9,368 nucleotides of DNA from assembly GCA_026984595.1 (NCBI GenBank), contig JALSRW010000442.1, forward strand, positions 1-9,368, written 5' to 3'. Position numbers and translations under genes: made by a program. Under the pieces are notes generated by a model, which worked only from the letters and a program-made list of their open reading frames with translations, searched no databases and had not been told where the DNA came from. The DNA comes from Alphaproteobacteria bacterium. Lineage in GTDB: Bacteria > Pseudomonadota > Alphaproteobacteria > Geminicoccales > Geminicoccaceae. This document shows positions 1 to 6,926 of the stretch, piece by piece (within the stretch, counting starts at the first letter, position 1; each line of letters opens with the position of its first letter).

Positions 1-1101
1 CCATGCTTTCCGGCCGACGAATGGCAGGCGATCTCGCTCAACTACACTTCGGGTACCACCGGCAACCCCAAGGGTGTCGTGTACCACCACCGCGGCGCCT
101 ATCTGAACGCCGCCGGCAACGCCTTGGTCTGGCAGATGGGCCATTTTCCCGTGTATCTCTGGACGTTGCCGATGTTCCACTGCAATGGCTGGTGCTTTCC
201 TTGGACGGTCACCTTTCAGGCCGGCACCCACGTCTGCCTGCGCAAGGTGGAGGCCGCCGCCATCTATCGGGCGATCGCCGAGCATCATGTCACCCATCTG
301 TGCGGCGCTCCGGTGGTGATGGGCATGATCCTCAGTGCGCCCGAAGCGGAGCGCCGGCCCTTCGACCACCGGGTGCGGATGATGACCGCGGCTTCGGCGC
401 CGCCGGCCGCGGTTCTCGAGAGAATGGAGGCGCTGGGCATCGAGGTCACCCATGTCTACGGGCTGACGGAGGTCTACGGTCCGGCCACGGTCTGCGCCTT
501 CCAACCCGAATGGGACACGCTGCCGCCCGCCGAAAAGGCGCGCATGCTGGCCCGCCAAGGGGTCCGTTATCCGGTTCTGGAGGGTCTCGAGGTGATGGAT
601 CCGGACAAGATGCGGCCGGTGCCGCGTGATGGCGCGACCATGGGCGAGATCATGATGCGCGGCCACATCGTGATGAAGGGATATCTCGACAACCCGGCCG
701 CCACCGCCGAGGCATTCCGCGGCGGCTGGTTCCATACCGGGGATCTGGCGGTGATGCACCCCGACGGCTACCTGGAGATCAAGGACCGCTCCAAGGACAT
801 CATCATCTCCGGGGGCGAGAACATCTCGAGCATCGAGATCGAGGCCGCGCTCTACCGCCATCCCGATGTGCTGGAGGCGGCGGTGGTGGCCAAGCCGGAC
901 GAGAAATGGGGAGAGACACCCTGCGCCTTCGTCACCCCGCGCGAGGGATCCGACCTGACCGCCGAGAAACTGCTCGAATTCCTGCGGGGCGAGCTCGCCC
1001 GCTACAAGCTGCCTCGCACCATCGTCTTCACTTCGCTGCCGAAGACCTCGACGGGCAAGGTGCAGAAATACATCCTGCGCGAGCGCGCCCGCACCCTTTG
1101 A
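1..1101 (+). CDS. AMP-forming acyl-CoA synthetase, 5' end outside window
   Basis: This is the C-terminal 366 residues of an acyl-activating enzyme of the ANL superfamily. It is open from base 1, so the start lies upstream. Such enzymes convert a carboxylic acid, ATP and CoA to an acyl-CoA through an acyl-adenylate, in the cytoplasm. Visible in order: the phosphate-binding loop YTSGTTGNPKGVV at residues 15-27; a conserved MFHCNGW stretch; the adenylate-binding YGLTE motif; TGDL with its ribose-binding Asp at residue 248; the hinge region KDRSKDIIISGGENISS; and the C-terminal catalytic lysine K353 in KTSTGKVQK. All catalytic motifs in the visible part are intact. The overall look is that of the DmdB-like/medium-chain acyl-CoA synthetases common in alphaproteobacteria, but the substrate cannot be read from sequence. 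The gene converges on the anti-sigma gene across 46 bp. An internal GTG at 79 is a valine codon, not a start. Confidence 0.95.
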   Translation, partial: PCFPADEWQAISLNYTSGTTGNPKGVVYHHRGAYLNAAGNALVWQMGHFPVYLWTLPMFHCNGWCFPWTVTFQAGTHVCLRKVEAAAIYRAIAEHHVTHLCGAPVVMGMILSAPEAERRPFDHRVRMMTAASAPPAAVLERMEALGIEVTHVYGLTEVYGPATVCAFQPEWDTLPPAEKARMLARQGVRYPVLEGLEVMDPDKMRPVPRDGATMGEIMMRGHIVMKGYLDNPAATAEAFRGGWFHTGDLAVMHPDGYLEIKDRSKDIIISGGENISSIEIEAALYRHPDVLEAAVVAKPDEKWGETPCAFVTPREGSDLTAEKLLEFLRGELARYKLPRTIVFTSLPKTSTGKVQKYILRERARTL

Positions 1102-1104
1102 GCG

Positions 1105-1117
1105 GCGGCGCAGCCGC
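1105..1117 (+). terminator. Short GC hairpin between convergent genes
   Basis: A perfect 5-bp stem, GCGGC/GCCGC with loop GCA, lies 4 bp after the synthetase stop codon in the 46-bp convergent gap. No T-run follows, so this is not a canonical intrinsic terminator. It may only help pause or protect the 3' end. Confidence 0.2.
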
Positions 1118-1147
1118 GGCCCCGCCGATCGGAAACACGGGATCTGC

Positions 1148-1993
1148 TCAAAGCGTCGTACCGGCGACCTCGCGGAAGCGGCGAAGTTCGCGCTCGCCCA
1201 ACGGACCGACGGCGCCGTACACGTAATCCCCGTCCCACCAGACGAAAGCATTCCGGCCCAACGCCTCGACCATCGACCCGCCCGCCGCGCGGCCGGCGAT
1301 GTAGAGCACCACCTCGTCCCGGCCGCGCCCGTAGATCACCGCGGCGGTCGGCCGCCCGGCCAGAATCGACACCCGCGCGCCGCGCAGCATGTAGCCGGCG
1401 GGGGCCGGAGGCACCGGATAGGCCACTCCGAGATTGCCGAGCAGCCAGTCGACCACACGTTGCCGGTCGCCGGTCTCGATACTGGCGAGACCGCCCTCCA
1501 AGGTGGCTTCGAGATCGGTGGCGATCCCGCCGCCGGGCGGCTCCGAGCCGAACAGACCGACGGCCATCTCCACCACCGTCGCCGCGGCCGCAGCCAGCAT
1601 GGCCAAGCCCACGAAGCGCGCGGCATAGCGGCCCAGCAGCGGACGCAGGGGTCGAGCCGCCGGTCGACGCGGCACTCTTCCGGTGCGGCTCTGCTCCCGG
1701 CGGCCCGCCCGAGGCGGCGTGGCGATGCGCACCGGCGGCGGCGGCAAGGCGAGCGGCAGCGAGCTCCCGGTCTCGCCCACCAGATCGACCTCCAGGCCGG
1801 CCCAGAGCGGCATGCTTTCCTGCATGCAACGGAAACGACTCTGTAGCTGCTGCTCGAAGGCCTGCAGGCTGTGCACCCGCAGACGGCAGTCGGTGCAGAC
1901 GAGAAGATGCTGCTTGAGGGCACGTAGGCGATTGCGCGCAAGCTGTCCGTCGAGATGCGCTTCCAGATAGCGTTCGAGGTCCGCGCAGTTCAT
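1148..1993 (-). CDS. Transmembrane zinc-finger anti-sigma factor (orphan)
   Basis: 281-residue predicted membrane-bound anti-sigma factor. Such proteins hold an ECF sigma factor at the inner membrane until a signal releases it. The N-terminal region has the anti-sigma zinc-binding pattern H29-x3-C33-x2-C36 within helical residues 1-55 (KQHLLVCTDC). A Pro/Arg-rich linker follows (about 84-126), then one hydrophobic segment at about 127-148 and a C-terminal domain of about 130 residues. That domain has the GYMLRGARVSILAGRPTAAV style seen in RsiW/ChrR-like anti-sigma proteins and would lie in the periplasm. The start at 1993 is chosen because GGGGAGG lies 5 nt upstream and the finger begins within 30 residues. 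The frame stays open to 2161, but that extension is low-complexity and has no ribosome site. No sigma-factor gene is adjacent: upstream lies a divergent EF-G-like gene. Family call firm, partner unknown. Confidence 0.85.
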   Translation of the reverse strand: MNCADLERYLEAHLDGQLARNRLRALKQHLLVCTDCRLRVHSLQAFEQQLQSRFRCMQESMPLWAGLEVDLVGETGSSLPLALPPPPVRIATPPRAGRREQSRTGRVPRRPAARPLRPLLGRYAARFVGLAMLAAAAATVVEMAVGLFGSEPPGGGIATDLEATLEGGLASIETGDRQRVVDWLLGNLGVAYPVPPAPAGYMLRGARVSILAGRPTAAVIYGRGRDEVVLYIAGRAAGGSMVEALGRNAFVWWDGDYVYGAVGPLGERELRRFREVAGTTL

Positions 1994-1995
1994 CG

Positions 1996-2019
1996 CCTCC
2001 TCCCCGGGGAGGCTCCCCG
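1996..2019 (-). promoter_or_regulatory. Shine-Dalgarno of anti-sigma gene within alternative hairpins
   Basis: On the - strand the leader reads CGGGGAGCCTCCCC, then GGGGAGGAGGCG, then ATG. GGGGAGG (1999-2005) is the ribosome site that fixes the start at 1993. The TCCCC segment (2005-2018 area) can pair two ways. With upstream CGGGGA it makes a 6-bp stem with loop GCC (2005-2019), leaving the ribosome site free. With the site itself it makes CCTCC/GGAGG with a CCGG loop (1999-2012, a perfect 14-bp palindrome in DNA), hiding the site. The sequence is certain; any regulatory use is inference. Confidence 0.5.
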
Positions 2020-2189
2020 TTGCGGGTAGCCCTTCGCCTCCCGACCTGGTTCGATCCTCACTTTTCCCGAAACCGGCGAGGAGTGCAACGGTCGATTCGC
2101 CGCCACCGGATCCCGGTGCGCGCTCCGCATTAGCGGTTGCCATGCGCGGTACATCGGTCAAATTAGACCTCGGGCGGGCGGTGCCGCAG

Positions 2190-2226
2190 CCACGGGCGGC
2201 GTCCCGGCGGTGGGCTGCCGCCGTGG
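2190..2226 (+). promoter_or_regulatory. Stem-loop in leader of EF-G-like gene
   Basis: CCACGG-G-CGGC (2190-2200) pairs with GCCGCCGTGG (2217-2226). This gives ten base pairs with a single bulged G and a 16-nt loop. An alternative inner stem is CGGCGG/CCGCCG (2205-2210 with 2218-2223). The structure ends 17 nt before the GGGAGGT ribosome site (2244-2250), so it could affect translation or transcript stability. No T-run follows, so it is not an intrinsic terminator. GC-rich DNA forms such stems often by chance. Confidence 0.3.
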
Positions 2227-2253
2227 CGCATGCCGCAATCCTTGGGAGGTGAC

Positions 2254-4278
2254 ATGGGGGCCGAATCCATCCGTAATGTCGCGCTGGTCGGACCGAACGG
2301 GTCCGGCAAGACGACGCTTCTCGAGAGCATGCTGTTCGTCACCGGGGCCATCGGTCGCAAGGGGCGGATCGGCGAGGGCAACATGGTCGGCGACAGCAGT
2401 GCCGAAGCCCGGGCACGGCAGATGAGCACCGAGGTGTCCGCCGCCAGCCTCCAGCACGAGGGCGTGCGCTACAACCTTCTCGACTGTCCCGGCTCGGTCG
2501 AATTCATCCACGAGATGCGCTGCGCGGTGATCGGCTGCGATGCCGCGATCGTGGTGGTGGAACCGGCCCTGGAACGGATGATCGCGCTCGCACCGGTTCT
2601 CCAGTTCCTCGATCAGCACGAAATCCCGCACCTCGTCTTCATCAACAAGATGGACCGCTCCGAGGTCCGCTACCGCGACCTCCTCGACGCCCTGCGCAAG
2701 CTGAGCTCGCGCCCGATCATTCCGCACCAGTATGCGATCGGCCGCGGCCAGGACCTGGTCGGCTATATCGATCTGGTCAGCGAGCAGGCCTTCGCCTACC
2801 GCGATGGTGCGCCCTCCGATCAGATCCCGCTGCCGGAAGAGTATCGCGAGCGGGAGACCGCCGCCCGCACCGAGATGCTGGAGACGCTCGCCGATTTCGA
2901 CGACGATCTGATGGAAAAGCTGCTCGAGGAGGAGGAACCCACCGAAGAGGAGATCGTCCGCGAGCTGCGCAAGACCCTGGGCGCCGATCAGGTGGTGCCG
3001 GTGTTCATGGGGGTGGCCGAACAGGACAAGGGCGTGCGCCGTCTCATCCAGGCGCTGGCCAGGGAAGCGCCCGATCCGGCGCTGCACGCCGAGGCGCTGG
3101 ATCTCGACATGCGCGGCCCGGCACTGGCCCAGGTGCTCAAGACCTACTATCAGCCGCATGCCGGCAAGCTTTCCCTGGTGCGCATCTGGCGCGGCCGCAT
3201 CCGGGACGGCATGACCCTCTCGGAGATGCGGGTGGGCGGGCTCTACCGGCTGTTCGGGAGTCAAACCCAGCCCTTGGAAGCGGCCGAGGCCGGCGACATC
3301 GTCGCTCTGGCGCGGATGGAGGATGCCCATACCGGCGGCCTGCTGTTCGAAGGCGAAGCACCGGAGGATGTGGCTCTGCCCAGCGTCGAGCCGGCCAAGC
3401 CGATGTTCGCCTTCGCCATCAGCGCCACCAATCGCAGCGACGAGGTCAAGCTGTCGGCGGCGCTGGCCAAGCTGATCGACGAGGACCCCGCGCTCAAGCT
3501 CGAGCATGATGCGGAGCTGCAGCAGACCCTGCTGTGGGGACAGGGCGAGCTGCATCTGCGGGTGGCGCTCGATCGCCTCAAGAACAAGTACAACATCGGC
3601 ATCGAGGTAAAGCCGCCGCGCACTCCCTACCGGGAAACCATTCGCCGTGGCACCGAGGCCCACGGCCGGCACAAGAAGCAGACCGGCGGCCACGGTCAGT
3701 TCGCCGACGTCAAGATCCGCATCCGTCCGCTCGCCCGCGGCGAGGGATTCGATTTCGAGAACAAGATCGTCGGCGGGGCGGTGCCGCGCCAGTTCATCCC
3801 GGCGGTGGAGGCGGGCGCCAGGGAATATCTGCGCAAGGGGCCGCTCGGCTTTCCCGTGGTCGATGTCGGCGTGACCCTGTTCGACGGCCAGTTCCACACC
3901 GTCGACAGCAACGAGCTCTCCTTCAAGCTGGCGGTCGGGCTGGCCCTCAAGGAGGGTCTGCCCAAATGCGGACCGGTACTGCTGGAGCCGATCCTGGCGG
4001 TGACCATCTCGGTGCCCAGCGACTACACCTCCAGGACCCTGCAGCTCGTCAACCAGAAGCGCGGGCAGATCCTCGGCTACGACAGCAAGCCGGGCTGGCC
4101 CGGCTGGGACGAGATCAAGGCCAACATCCCGCAGGGCGAGATGCACGATCTGATCATCAGCCTGCGCTCGCTGAGCCAGGGCACCGGCTTCTTCGACTGG
4201 GAGTTCGACCATCTGCAGGAGGTGCCCGACCGGCTTCAGCAGTCGGTGCTCGACCAGGCCCGTGAGGCCGCCGAATAG
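2254..4278 (+). CDS. EF-G-like translational GTPase (alphaproteobacterial paralogue)
   Basis: 674 residues with the full EF-G architecture: GTPase domain I (about 1-260), beta-barrel domain II (about 290-375), and domains III, IV and V to the end. G1 is GPNGSGKT (13-20), in place of the usual AHIDAGKT. Thr59 in QMSTEVSAAS matches the switch-I threonine, although the RGIT context is lost. G3 is DCPGS (77-81), where EF-G has DTPGH, so the catalytic histidine is serine. G4 NKMD (131-134) is intact. Domain IV keeps GGHGQFADVK and the tip region FDGQFHTVDSNELSF; domain V keeps the QKRGQILGY and EMHDLIISLRSLSQG strands. The start at 2254 has GGGAGGT with 3 nt spacing; the in-frame ATG at 2230 has no ribosome site. 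I know this DCPGS type as the 'elongation factor G-like' (FusA2-type) paralogue in alphaproteobacteria. Its role is unsettled and it is unlikely to be the main translocase. It stands alone, ending 9 bp from the convergent transporter. Confidence 0.93.
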   Translation: MGAESIRNVALVGPNGSGKTTLLESMLFVTGAIGRKGRIGEGNMVGDSSAEARARQMSTEVSAASLQHEGVRYNLLDCPGSVEFIHEMRCAVIGCDAAIVVVEPALERMIALAPVLQFLDQHEIPHLVFINKMDRSEVRYRDLLDALRKLSSRPIIPHQYAIGRGQDLVGYIDLVSEQAFAYRDGAPSDQIPLPEEYRERETAARTEMLETLADFDDDLMEKLLEEEEPTEEEIVRELRKTLGADQVVPVFMGVAEQDKGVRRLIQALAREAPDPALHAEALDLDMRGPALAQVLKTYYQPHAGKLSLVRIWRGRIRDGMTLSEMRVGGLYRLFGSQTQPLEAAEAGDIVALARMEDAHTGGLLFEGEAPEDVALPSVEPAKPMFAFAISATNRSDEVKLSAALAKLIDEDPALKLEHDAELQQTLLWGQGELHLRVALDRLKNKYNIGIEVKPPRTPYRETIRRGTEAHGRHKKQTGGHGQFADVKIRIRPLARGEGFDFENKIVGGAVPRQFIPAVEAGAREYLRKGPLGFPVVDVGVTLFDGQFHTVDSNELSFKLAVGLALKEGLPKCGPVLLEPILAVTISVPSDYTSRTLQLVNQKRGQILGYDSKPGWPGWDEIKANIPQGEMHDLIISLRSLSQGTGFFDWEFDHLQEVPDRLQQSVLDQAREAAE

Positions 4279-4287
4279 GCACGCGGT

Positions 4288-5517
4288 TCAGGCTCCGGCC
4301 GCACCCGGCGCCCGCTGGCGGGCGGTGGCCACCACCGCCAGCAGGGTCGCCATGCTGAGGACGGCGATCAGCCAGAATACCAGCTCCGGTGCGCCCCGGT
4401 CGATGATCAGGCCGAACAGCGGCGGCGCCAGAAAGCCGCCGATATTGTAGCCGGTGGTGACGAAGCCGAAGACCTTGCCCGTGGCTCCGGGCGGGGTCAC
4501 CGCCTTGAGCAGCATGTCGCGGGCCGGCGCCACCAGCCCGGCGGGGATGCCGGCCACCGCGAACAGCAGCGCCACCAGCACAAGCGGCAGCCGGGTCTCG
4601 GCGATGAGGACGGCCGCCACGGTGATCGCCACGAAACACAGGCCGGCCACCAGCGCATGGCGACGGGTACGGTCGGCCACCCAGCCGCCGATCAACACGC
4701 CCAGCGTGCTGGCGAACAGGAACACGGTGAGCGGCAGATTGGCGGCGACCAGCGAGAGCCCGTAGACCTCCTCGAGGAAGACTACGGTGAAGGCGTTGAA
4801 GCCGCCCTGGGTTGCGGCCAGCAGGGTGAAGAAGAGCAGCGCCAGCAGCATCGGCGGGCTGGTCAGCAGGCGAAGGTCGTGGCCCACCGAACGGCGCTGG
4901 GGGCGGAGCTGTCGCTCCTCGACGGTGATCAGGCCGCGCATGGCGATCATGATCAGGGCCAGCACCAGCCCCAGGCTGCCGGAAAGCACCAGCGCCGGGC
5001 GCCAGCCGAACCAGGCGGCGAAGGTGACGATGCAGACCGGCGCCGCCGCGAAACCCAGATACCCGCCGAAGGTATGGACCGAGAAGGCCCTTCCCATCCG
5101 CGCATCGCTCACCCGCGAGGCGAGGATCGCGTAATCGGCCGGGTGGTAGACGGCGTTGCCCAGCCCCGCCAGGGCCATCAGCGCCAGCAGTTCCGGAAAG
5201 CCGTCGACCAGGCCGACCCCGGCGATGGCACCGGCGAACACGGCCTGGCCGGCGATCAGGATGGCGGTCGGTCCGTAGCGGTCGACGAGAAAGCCGATCG
5301 GGGCCTGAAAGATGGCGGTGGTCACGTTGAGCGCCGCCAGCGCCAGCCCCAGCTTGCCGTAGCCGATGGACAGGTCCCGGGCGAGCACCGGAAACAGCGG
5401 CGGCAGCGCCAGGATGTAGAAATGGGAAAAGAAATGGCCGACGCTGATCAGGGCGATCACCGCCAGATCACGGCGTTCCCCCGAAAGACGATCGACCACG
5501 GTGCTCGAACGGGCCAT
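4288..5517 (-). CDS. Major facilitator transporter, fosmidomycin-resistance (Fsr)-like
   Basis: 409-residue inner-membrane transporter with about 12 hydrophobic segments, close in length to E. coli Fsr (about 406). Visible family features are GHFFSHFYILALPPLFPVL in TM1, the inter-TM2/3 loop motif as GFLVDRYGP, GLGNAVYHPADYAIL near TM4 (the HP pair is typical of Fsr-like proteins), and a second-half GGWVADRTRR loop. It is probably a proton-driven exporter of a small molecule; the substrate cannot be inferred. The start at 5517 is preferred because a GGGGGGAGGA tract runs up to the ATG. The upstream in-frame ATG at 5559 has no ribosome site and would add 14 non-hydrophobic residues. The purine-rich site is unusually close to the start codon. 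The gene is divergent from the EAL-like gene and converges on the EF-G-like gene with a 9-bp gap and no terminator between them. It is not obviously linked in function to either neighbour. Confidence 0.88.
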   Translation of the reverse strand: MARSSTVVDRLSGERRDLAVIALISVGHFFSHFYILALPPLFPVLARDLSIGYGKLGLALAALNVTTAIFQAPIGFLVDRYGPTAILIAGQAVFAGAIAGVGLVDGFPELLALMALAGLGNAVYHPADYAILASRVSDARMGRAFSVHTFGGYLGFAAAPVCIVTFAAWFGWRPALVLSGSLGLVLALIMIAMRGLITVEERQLRPQRRSVGHDLRLLTSPPMLLALLFFTLLAATQGGFNAFTVVFLEEVYGLSLVAANLPLTVFLFASTLGVLIGGWVADRTRRHALVAGLCFVAITVAAVLIAETRLPLVLVALLFAVAGIPAGLVAPARDMLLKAVTPPGATGKVFGFVTTGYNIGGFLAPPLFGLIIDRGAPELVFWLIAVLSMATLLAVVATARQRAPGAAGA

Positions 5518-5684
5518 TCCTCCCCCCACCCACGAATCCCGTGACAAAGCCGGCCGCATGGCCCGGCCGCGCCTTTCTGGCCGGGTCGCCCCCAGCTATC
5601 AAGTCCCTTCCCTTCGGTCAGCGTAAACCGGTTTTTAACCTCGGGCCGCCATCCTCCCCCGGCACCGCCATTCCGGGAGCCGCG
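5518..5684. promoter_or_regulatory. Divergent intergenic region with AAACCGGTTT palindrome
   Basis: 167 bp lies between the divergent start codons of the transporter and the EAL-like gene. A perfect 10-bp palindrome, AAACCGGTTT, lies at 5625-5634 in the only AT-rich patch of the region, overlapping a TTTAAC/TTTTTAAC sequence (5632-5639) that could serve as a -10 box. It is well placed for an operator acting on either gene. No good -35 partner was found on either strand, so promoter positions remain open. Confidence 0.35.
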
Positions 5685-6926
5685 ATGCACATCGAGGCCT
5701 GCCTGTCCGATCTTCGCCGCCTCTACCGCAGTGGCCGCCGGGCGACCGTCGCCCTGGTGTCGCTGGCCCGCCTCACCCGCGTGCCCCGCCATCCGGCCTT
5801 CTACCATTATCTGCGCAACAGCCTCGAGGAGCTGGCGGCGCGGCTCGACGGGGCATTCCACGCCCTGCCGGGAGACAGCTACCTGCTCTGGACCCCGCGC
5901 CCGCAACAGGATCTGGCACCGCAGCTCGCGGTCATTCTCGATGTCGAGGAGGATGGTGGCGAGGAAACGCCCTCCTGGCAGGGCTCGGTCGAGGCCTTCG
6001 CGCTTCCCGAGGAATACGAGCGGCTGCGCCTGACCCTCGAGCGGATCGCCGATCGCAGGCGCCGCAGCGCCCCGCCGGCCGGGCGTCGGATCGAGAAGCG
6101 GCCGGCGGCGACGGCAGCGTTGCCGTCTCCCCAGCCGGAACGGAACGAGGACTGCCCGCCGCCGCGCGGGCCGTTGACCTCGGAGACCCTGCAGGAGGCC
6201 GAGCGTCTTCTCGACGGCGCCGAGCTCGGCCGTTTCCTGCGCCGCCAGCAGGTCTGCCGTCTCGGCGAACGGTTCGAGACCGTCTATGTGGAAATCTTCA
6301 CGAGCATCTTCGAACTGCGAAAGAAGCTCTTTCCGGATCTCGCCCTGGCGCCCGAGGCGCCGCTGTTTCCGGCCCTCTTGGCGCATATCGACCGCCTGCT
6401 GCTGATCGAGCTGCTGCTGGAACGCCCGTACGTGCGTCAGCCCGTGGGAATCAATCTTTCCCTGGCCAGCCTCGCCACCCCGGAATTCGTCCGCTTCGAC
6501 CGGGCGCTCTCCCCTTCCCAGCGTCGACAGCTCGTGATCGAACTGCATTGGCTCGACTGGCTGCGAGACCTCGAAGCCGGCAGCGGCCGCATCGCCGCGC
6601 TGCAGCGCTCCGGCTACCGGCTGGCGGTCGACCGGCTGGTTCCGGGGCCGGCGCTGGCGGCACTCCGCCCCGAAATGTTCGAGGCCGATTTCTACAAGCT
6701 CGTCTGGTCGGCCGAGAACGCGGCGGCAATGGCCGCATCCGGCTTTGCCCGAATCCTCGAAGGGCTGCCGCGGGAACGGCTGATCCTGACCAATTGCGAT
6801 CATCGCCAGGCGCTGGAACTCGGAGCATCGCTGGCGATCCGCCGCTACCAGGGATGGCTGGTCGACCGGCTGGTGCGCGAGGCGACGATTCGCCCGCCCC
6901 TCAGGCTGACGGGATCGGCGGCCTGA
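5685..6926 (+). CDS. Degenerate GGDEF/EAL-like signalling protein
   Basis: 413 residues, predicted soluble. Residues about 170-400 follow the EAL phosphodiesterase fold: YVEIF near 201, GINLSLASL (256-264), VIEL (284-287), GYRLAVDRL (310-318), FYKLV (336-340) and the final QGW (389-391). Most catalytic positions are altered. The EAL signature is absent, the DDFG loop reads DRLV (316-319), the Asp after the iKiD lysine is lost, and the AEGVE segment reads LTNCD (368-372). Asn257 and Glu286 remain. The protein is therefore probably not an active c-di-GMP phosphodiesterase; it may bind a ligand or a protein. Residues 1-125 could be a remnant GGDEF fold, with PGDSY at 62-66 where GGDEF would be, but this is weaker. 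A charged Pro/Arg linker spans about 124-165. The start at 5685 has GGGAG 7 nt upstream; the frame is open to 5541 but lacks a ribosome site there. Its 3' end overlaps the convergent receiver gene by 26 bp. Confidence 0.75.
   Translation: MHIEACLSDLRRLYRSGRRATVALVSLARLTRVPRHPAFYHYLRNSLEELAARLDGAFHALPGDSYLLWTPRPQQDLAPQLAVILDVEEDGGEETPSWQGSVEAFALPEEYERLRLTLERIADRRRRSAPPAGRRIEKRPAATAALPSPQPERNEDCPPPRGPLTSETLQEAERLLDGAELGRFLRRQQVCRLGERFETVYVEIFTSIFELRKKLFPDLALAPEAPLFPALLAHIDRLLLIELLLERPYVRQPVGINLSLASLATPEFVRFDRALSPSQRRQLVIELHWLDWLRDLEAGSGRIAALQRSGYRLAVDRLVPGPALAALRPEMFEADFYKLVWSAENAAAMAASGFARILEGLPRERLILTNCDHRQALELGASLAIRRYQGWLVDRLVREATIRPPLRLTGSAA

Larger units (their letters stand above)
1994..2253. 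other. Divergent intergenic region, anti-sigma / EF-G-like
   Basis: 260 bp separates the two start codons and must hold both promoters. On the + strand TTGCCA at 2137-2142 resembles a -35 box, but the AT-rich patch 2160-2167 (AAATTAGA) is a poor -10 at the usual spacing. On the - strand TTGCAC (at about 2092-2097) lies upstream of an A-rich patch, also weak. No ECF-type GGAAC/-10 pair is convincing. The region holds the leader hairpin and the Shine-Dalgarno hairpins listed separately. No small ORF with a ribosome site was seen. Confidence 0.4.

Noticed and set aside
1994..2161. N-terminal extension of the anti-sigma factor to 2161
   Set aside because: The extra 56 codons are low-complexity, lie in the divergent promoter region and lack a ribosome site. 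The start at 1993 has a strong one.
2137..2165. TTGCCA plus AAATTA as the EF-G-like promoter
   Set aside because: The -35 match is fair, but the hexamer at 17-bp spacing barely matches a -10 box, so no promoter feature was called.
2158..4212. 684-codon open frame antisense to the EF-G-like gene
   Set aside because: The opposite strand encodes a full EF-G-like protein with ordered domains. The antisense product is Leu/Gln/His-rich without family motifs and arises from GC-rich codon bias.
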